Shown here: piece by piece, positions 6,433 to 10,309 of the stretch
Position numbering within the stretch: position 1 is the stretch's first letter
How the letters are laid out: every line of letters starts with the position of its first letter
From: Baffinella frigidus
Lineage: Eukaryota; Cryptophyceae; Cryptomonadales; Baffinellaceae
Direction of reading: 5' to 3'
NCBI GenBank assembly: GCA_026770585.1
Contig: MU646385.1
Span: 285,961-296,269 of the forward strand
Length of the DNA stretch: 10,309 nt
Notes under the pieces: model-generated
Told to the model about the DNA's origin: nothing
Seen by the model: the letters and a program-made list of their open reading frames with translations, nothing else
Databases searched by the model: none
Made by a program: the position numbers and the translations under genes

Positions 6433-7677
6433 ATGAACGATTGGTCCGAAGCACCCCACCGCTCGCGGAGAGCTATCATCGAGCGGGCAAGCACGGCCGC
6501 AGAGCAGGACAAGATCGCTGGGAGCCCCTGGATGGAAAAAATCTTCAGGCGGCAGCGCCGCGCTCGTGCAGTCCTCCCCGACTGGTCCGCGGTCGACGAC
6601 GACGCCGTCGCCTCAAGCAAGCGGCGTCTTCTCAGCTTCGATCTCGATCCAACAACCTTGCCAAGCGATGTCCTCTGCCACCTGGCTCTGGAGATGTTCG
6701 TCAGCGCCGGGCTTCCCGCGGGGCTTGCCGAGCACCGCGTGCGCCGCTTCATCCTGGCGGTCCGCGCCTCCATGCTCGACAACCCCTACCACAACTTCTA
6801 CCACGTGTTCGACGTGATGCAGACGACCAACGCCCTCGCGACGTGCACCGGGACCATGGCGCGCCTCGACGCCTGGGAGCGCTTCGCCCTCTTGACTGCT
6901 GCCCTCTGTCATGACATGGAGCACCCGGGGGTGACGTCGCAGTTCCTATCCAAGACAGCGGACGCGACGCGCGGCAGGTACAGGGACATCATTTTCCGAG
7001 ACGCGGTCCTCGAGAAACACCATGCGCTACGCTCACTCGAATTGATGTGCGACAGAGACGTCGGGATCCTCGAAGGGCTCTCCTCCGCGCAGTACTACCA
7101 CTTCAGATCCTCCGTCTCGGAGATGATCCTCGCGACCGACATGACACGCCACTTTCAATACATCAATCACCTCAAACAGTTCGCCGCGCGCCGTGCCGAG
7201 GACCCGGCGGTGGAGATGAAAAAGCAGCTGGCCATGGAGCTCATGGTCAAATGCGCGGACGTCTCCAACGTGATCAAACCCGCGGCGGTGGCGCGGCGGT
7301 GGGCGCTGCGCGTCACCGACGAGTTCTTCCTCCAAGGCGACGCTGAACGCGACATGGGCATGGAGGTCTCGCCAACCTGCGACCGCTTCTCCAAATCGCG
7401 CGTCGATCTCCAAATAGGGTTCATCGACCAACTCGCCGCCCCCCTCTTCACCCTCCTCGCGGCCGCCTTCCCCCCGGTACGGAACGGGCCGGGGGAAGGC
7501 CCCCCCGCCCGGGAGGGCTTGCAGACCCCGCTCGCGCAGCTTCGGCACAACCGCGCGCTCTACGCCCTCTGCTCCGACGTTGAACTCGATGAGGCGCGCG
7601 ACTGGCCGAAAGGAAGCATGGCTTTTCTGCAGAACAAGTTCCAGTGTCCGCCTTTGTTGGGAGCTCGAAGAACCTAA
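6433..7677 (+). CDS. Class I 3',5'-cyclic nucleotide phosphodiesterase (PDE catalytic domain)
   Basis: From the first in-frame ATG this encodes 414 residues, and the frame is open back to 6382. It should hydrolyse cAMP and/or cGMP to the 5'-monophosphate. Key features are YHNFYH (first His, the expected catalytic acid, codon 6790), HDMEHPG (metal-binding His-Asp, codons 6910-6915), LEKHHA, ILATDM, KCADVSN (second metal-binding Asp, codon 7258), FFLQGDAE, SPTCDR, and LQIGFID, whose Gln (codon 7411) is the purine-clamp glutamine. All metal and nucleotide ligands I can check are present, so it looks active. In the family signature HDxxHxGxxN the last Asn is Ser here (HDMEHPGVTS). The N-terminus is basic and charged. 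I see no membrane segment, GAF, PAS or calmodulin site, so it is likely soluble. Substrate preference cannot be read. The last dozen codons (from 7644) and the stop lie in a repeat, so the C-terminus may not be ancestral. Introns appear absent from the catalytic part. Confidence 0.9.
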   Translation: MNDWSEAPHRSRRAIIERASTAAEQDKIAGSPWMEKIFRRQRRARAVLPDWSAVDDDAVASSKRRLLSFDLDPTTLPSDVLCHLALEMFVSAGLPAGLAEHRVRRFILAVRASMLDNPYHNFYHVFDVMQTTNALATCTGTMARLDAWERFALLTAALCHDMEHPGVTSQFLSKTADATRGRYRDIIFRDAVLEKHHALRSLELMCDRDVGILEGLSSAQYYHFRSSVSEMILATDMTRHFQYINHLKQFAARRAEDPAVEMKKQLAMELMVKCADVSNVIKPAAVARRWALRVTDEFFLQGDAERDMGMEVSPTCDRFSKSRVDLQIGFIDQLAAPLFTLLAAAFPPVRNGPGEGPPAREGLQTPLAQLRHNRALYALCSDVELDEARDWPKGSMAFLQNKFQCPPLLGARRT

Positions 7678-7680
7678 AGG
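7644..7680 (+). repeat. 37-nt island-edge repeat, right copy covering the phosphodiesterase stop
   Basis: This is 36/37 identical to the reverse complement of 3304-3340. It supplies the last ten sense codons and the TAA stop (7675-7677) of the phosphodiesterase gene. A diverged direct copy at 7882-7918 keeps TGTTGGGAG and AACCTAAAGGA with a different 7-base middle. Confidence 0.9.
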
Positions 7681-7681
7681 A

Positions 7682-7702
7682 TGTAAAAAGGGTGTTAATA
7701 AA
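7682..7702 (+). terminator. Candidate polyadenylation signals
   Basis: TGTAA (7682-7686), the motif used by many green algae, and AATAAA (7697-7702), the widespread eukaryotic signal, lie 5 and 20 bases past the stop codon. Either could serve. If AATAAA is used, cleavage would fall near 7710-7730, before the 22-bp tandem repeats. Confidence 0.5.
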
Positions 7703-7737
7703 GGTCTCTCTCCAGCAAGGATCAACCTATCCCTTGT

Positions 7738-7810
7738 GAGCCTCGGTCGGACAGGTGACGAGCCTCGGTCGGACAGGTGACGAGCCTCGGTCGGACAGGT
7801 GACGAGCCTC
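7738..7810 (+). repeat. 22-bp tandem repeat, three exact copies plus a partial
   Basis: Units GAGCCTCGGTCGGACAGGTG+AC lie at 7738-7759, 7760-7781 and 7782-7803, followed by GAGCCTC. They start 60 bases past the phosphodiesterase stop. About 1.4 copies recur inverted at 8473-8503. Confidence 0.95.
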
Positions 7811-7881
7811 ATCTCTTAAGTGGCCAAAGCAAACATGCTTTCTTTGCAGTCCTTTCTACGGAAGGGCGTGTCGTTGGCATA

Positions 7882-8003
7882 TGTTGGGAGAAATTACAAC
7901 CTAAAGGACCTAAAGGCCAGCGGGTCGAAAACGACCCGCAGAGGTCCTAGGCAGGTCCTAGGGCCCTACGGTAGAGCGTATGAGCCTACTGGCTACTTAA
8001 GGG
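7882..8003 (-). mobile_element. Palindromic foldback repeat, copy C, with its 37-nt flank
   Basis: Read on the minus strand, this begins TCCCTTAAGTAGCC and runs through the 31 bases identical to 3066-3096. It then has a perfect hairpin, GCGGGTCG and CGACCCGC around AAAA (7920-7939), and a diverged 37-nt repeat (7882-7918). An AGGTCCTAGG pair (7942 and 7953) forms an 11-bp tandem. Relative to copies A and B it is inverted, so the family brackets the two genes. Confidence 0.75.
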
Positions 8004-8068
8004 ATATGTAAGCGGTGTGAGGCCAGCACCTGTATTTCAGGTGGTCCTTCTTTTTTTGCTTAGTGAGC

Positions 8069-8084
8069 ACACGCGCGCGCGTGT
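8069..8084. repeat. 16-bp alternating purine-pyrimidine palindrome
   Basis: ACACGCGCGCGCGTGT is a perfect palindrome made wholly of alternating purines and pyrimidines, the composition that favours Z-DNA. It lies about 70 bases before the CA-repeat block. Confidence 0.85.
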
Positions 8085-8138
8085 ACATACAGAGAGACAT
8101 CTATTACAACCAACACAGCCGCCATGTGTGCACTACCA

Positions 8139-8164
8139 CCACACACACACACACGCTTACTCAC

Positions 8165-8208
<44 letters not shown>

Positions 8209-8352
8209 CTGCAATACTACCACCACGCTCGCCACACCCACCCACCCACCCCCACACAAACACACACACACACACACACGCACGCACACACGCACACACA
8301 CACTCGCACACACACACGCACATACACACACACACACACACAAACACAAACA
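8139..8352 (+). repeat. (CA)n microsatellite block
   Basis: The core is a pure (AC)20 run at 8167-8206. It is flanked by shorter and impure CA stretches with CG, CT and TA interruptions and a CCCA stretch near 8235-8252. GCTTACT motifs border both sides (about 8155 and 8356). Long open frames across this block on both strands are low-complexity artefacts. Confidence 0.95.
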
Positions 8353-8657
8353 TACGCTTACTTACTTGCTCATACATGAGACCAGATGAGACCCCGCCTA
8401 GGAGGAGAGAGACCGCGCCGGCCCAGGCCCAACCACGAGCGAGATCTAAGATACCTTCATTAGTCAACCATCGAGGCTCATCACCTGTCCGACCGAGGCT
8501 CACAATACAGAGAAGCGACCCCACGTCCGGAGGCACGTGCGCCTACAGTCTACTTGACACCTACCAGTCGTCCGTCAATCCTACTTTACTGCTAACAATC
8601 GTCCATCAATCCGTCGAGATCAGCAGAGCCTTCGGATTCAGCAACCTAAACTCTAAA
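8353..8657. other. Right spacer of the island, no gene recognised
   Basis: Mixed-composition DNA with GATGAGACC-like repeats near 8375-8395 and a pair of related CGTCC(G/A)TCAATCC stretches near 8570 and 8600. It holds the inverted 22-mer copy at 8473-8503. It passes into telomere-like DNA at about 8640. Confidence 0.5.
8473..8503 (-). repeat. Inverted copy of the 22-bp tandem unit
   Basis: The reverse complement of this segment reads through one full GAGCCTCGGTCGGACAGGTG unit and the start of the next (GAGCCTC), with one base changed next to the junction. It lies about 660 bases from the direct array at 7738-7810, and the CA block sits between the two. Confidence 0.88.
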
Positions 8658-8659
8658 TC

Positions 8660-8718
<59 letters not shown>

Positions 8719-8722
8719 GACC

Positions 8723-8754
<32 letters not shown>

Positions 8755-8792
8755 ACCTTCAACCCTCAACCCTCAACCCTCAACCCTCGACC

Positions 8793-8824
<32 letters not shown>

Positions 8825-8846
8825 ACCTTCAACCCTCAACCCTGAA
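8658..8846 (-). repeat. Homogenised CCCTCAA heptamer array with 70-bp higher-order unit
   Basis: About 27 heptamers stay in strict 7-bp phase and nearly all are CCCTCAA (TTGAGGG on the other strand). CCCTCGA variants occur at 8714 and 8784 and CCTTCAA variants at 8756 and 8826. Both pairs are 70 bases apart, so a ten-heptamer block was duplicated. The last copies turn into CCCTGAA and then CCCTAAA. Confidence 0.95.
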
Positions 8847-9047
8847 CCCTGAATCCTAAACCCTAAACCCTAAACCCTAAACTTTAATCCCTAAACCCTA
8901 ATCCCTAATCCCTAAACACTAAACCCTCATCCGAATCCCTAACCCCTAATCACTCAACCCTAAACCCTAAACCGTAAACCCTAAGCACTCGACCCTAAAC
9001 CCTAAAACTAAAACCCAATCCCCAACCCCTAATTCCTAATCCCTAAT

Positions 9048-9082
9048 CCCTATTCCCTATTCCCTATTCCCTATTCCCTATT
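9048..9082 (-). repeat. CCCTATT heptamer run
   Basis: Five perfect CCCTATT units lie at 9048-9082, directly preceded by two CCCTAAT units. A second shorter run is at 9571-9590. The variant spread locally without breaking the 7-bp register. Confidence 0.9.
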
Positions 9083-9190
9083 CCCTAAACTCTATTCCCT
9101 AAACCTGAAACCCTACACCCTGAACCCTAAACCCAAACCCCAAACCCAAAACCCTAAACCCTAAGTACTAAAGTTTAGTGACTAAACCCG

Positions 9191-9240
9191 AATAAACCCT
9201 TATAAACCCTTATAAACCCTTATAAACCCTAATAAACCCT
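9191..9240 (-). repeat. 10-bp-period telomere variant (TATAAACCCT)
   Basis: Five units of 10 bases: AATAAACCCT, three TATAAACCCT, then AATAAACCCT. Decayed relatives continue to about 9300 and reappear at about 9680-9800 (such as GATAAACGCT and CATAAACGCT). The period changes from 7 to 10 through an added TAT. Confidence 0.88.
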
Positions 9241-10036
9241 AATGGACACTTATAAACTCTTATAAACACTTTAAACCCTTCTCAACGCTAGTAAACGCTT
9301 TTGTATCCCAATACGTCCTAATTATTCCTAAATCCAAGGCCCTAAACCCTAAACTCTCAACCCTAAACCCTCAACCCACAACCCTAAACCCTAGACCCTC
9401 AACTGGAATCCCTAAAGCCTAAAGCCAAAACCCTAAACCCTAAACCCTAAACCCTAAACCCTAAATCCTAAACCCCAAACCCTAAACCGTAAACCGTAAA
9501 CCCTGAACCCTGAACCCTGAATCCTAAACCCCAAACCCTAAACCCTGAACCCTGAATCTTAATTCCTATTCCCTATTCCCTATTCCCTGAACCCTCTTCC
9601 CTTAACCTTGTACCCTAAACACTGAACCCTCAACCCTCAACCCTCAACCCTAAACCCTCAACCCTAAACCTTAAACTCTAAACTCTTGTAAACCCTGATA
9701 AAACCGGATAAATACTCATCAACACTTATAAACCCCACTACACCCCAATAAACGCTAATAAACCCAAAATAATACAAGCTGATAAACGCTCATAAACGCT
9801 TGTGTATCATCATATATTCTGATAAACCCTAAACCCTAAACCCTGAGCCCTAACCCACCACCCCTGAACCCTAATCTCTAAACCCTGACCCCAAACCATC
9901 AACACCAAACACAAAGGACCTGAAGGAACCCTTAACCCTAAACCCTAAACCCCAAACTCTAATCCCTAATCCCTGAACCATAAACCCTTAGCCCTACACC
10001 CTACACCCTTCACCCTAAACCCTACACCCTACACCC

Positions 10037-10206
10037 GTCAACTGTTTCTTCAACTTTTCGTGACAATAGAGAAATATCAACCAAAATATGATTTATTTAC
10101 AAATGTTTCACATCTATTTCCTAAAACAATGTGATGAAAAATGTGATCATGGAAATACTCTCAAAATCGGAAATGAATAAATACGATGAAATAAAAGCAA
10201 ATGTAG
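10037..10206. other. AT-rich non-telomeric patch
   Basis: About 170 bases, strongly AT-rich and unlike the rest of the window, lie between CCCTACA repeats and the CCCCAAA array. They contain ATGTGATGAAAAATGTGATC-type short repeats and TTTATT/AATAAA motifs, but no convincing reading frame. It could be an organelle-derived or mobile-element fragment; I recognise no family. Confidence 0.55.
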
Positions 10207-10210
10207 CAAA

Positions 10211-10309
10211 CCCCAAACCCCAAACCCCAAACCCCAAACCCCAAACCCCAAACCCCAAACCCCAAACCCCAAACCCTAAACCCCCAACCACAAACCCCAA
10301 ACCCCAAAC
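10211..10309 (-). repeat. CCCCAAA heptamer array
   Basis: Nine perfect CCCCAAA units (TTTGGGG on the other strand) occupy 10211-10273. They are followed by one CCCTAAA, some decayed units, and two more CCCCAAA at the window edge. The array may continue beyond the window. Confidence 0.93.

Larger units (their letters stand above)
8847..10036 (-). repeat. Degenerate CCCTAAA telomere-like region, C-strand orientation
   Basis: Heptamer-rich DNA with blocks of distinct variants: CCCTAAA (near 8863-8880, 9430-9470 and 9830-9844), CCCTAAT into CCCTATT (9034-9082), and CCCTACA (near 9990-10035). It contains no gene. The orientation is opposite to the arrays at 1-958 and 2166-2590. Confidence 0.92.

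Noticed and set aside
7033-7812. 259-residue minus-strand frame opposite the phosphodiesterase
   Set aside because: It is antisense to conserved catalytic motifs, and its N-terminus is a translation of the 22-bp tandem repeat.
8139-8352. CRISPR-like array
   Set aside because: The repeats are dinucleotide runs without unique spacers, in a eukaryotic context.
8017-8852. Long His/Thr-rich and PQPSTLN-repeat open frames on both strands
   Set aside because: They are translations of the CA microsatellite and the 7-bp CCCTCAA array, whose period keeps frames open; there is no real protein content.

Overview
This is a eukaryotic, subtelomere-like window. About 4.2 kb of it is degenerate heptameric telomere DNA of the TTTAGGG/CCCTAAA type, arranged around a roughly 6 kb non-telomeric island. 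The island carries two recognisable genes: an RWP-RK transcription factor on the minus strand and a class I cyclic nucleotide phosphodiesterase on the plus strand. TTTAGGG telomeres are known from land plants, many green algae, cryptophytes, dinoflagellates and other algal groups. RWP-RK factors are typical of the green lineage and scattered in other algae and protists. With GC-rich coding regions and a (CA)n microsatellite, a protist alga is the best guess; I cannot name the genus.

Layout: 1-958 G-strand array (TTTAGGG variants, with a 254-bp higher-order duplication); 959-1012 junction with a 19-nt palindrome; 1013-1505 C-strand array; 1506-2065 non-coding spacer rich in small palindromes; 2066-2165 C-strand remnants; 2166-2590 G-strand array with an 87-bp higher-order unit; 2591-3043 spacer; 3044-3340 left copies of a palindromic repeat family; 3729-3788 stem-loop; 3800-4639 RWP-RK gene (minus); 4640-6235 divergent intergenic region with a long foldback element, a G-rich run, tandem repeats and a cluster of TTCGTACGAA and ACCGGT palindromes; 6236-7677 phosphodiesterase gene (plus, probably one short intron); 7644-8003 right, mostly inverted, copies of the same repeat family; 8069-8352 alternating purine-pyrimidine and CA repeats; 8658-8846 a homogenised CCCTCAA array; 8847-10036 C-strand telomere-like DNA with blocks of other variants; 10037-10206 an AT-rich patch; 10211-10309 a CCCCAAA array.

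The array orientation is unusual. The island has G-strand repeats on its left and C-strand repeats on its right. This is the reverse of what two chromosome ends would show, and it is the orientation of end-to-end telomere fusions. The same G-to-C flip occurs at about 960-1012, and an opposite flip at about 2160. This may reflect fusions, inversions or an assembly artefact.

The two genes diverge from each other and need not be functionally linked. One is a nuclear DNA-binding regulator and the other would hydrolyse cAMP and/or cGMP. The last codons of the phosphodiesterase, including its stop codon, lie in a repeat that also occurs inverted at the left side of the island.
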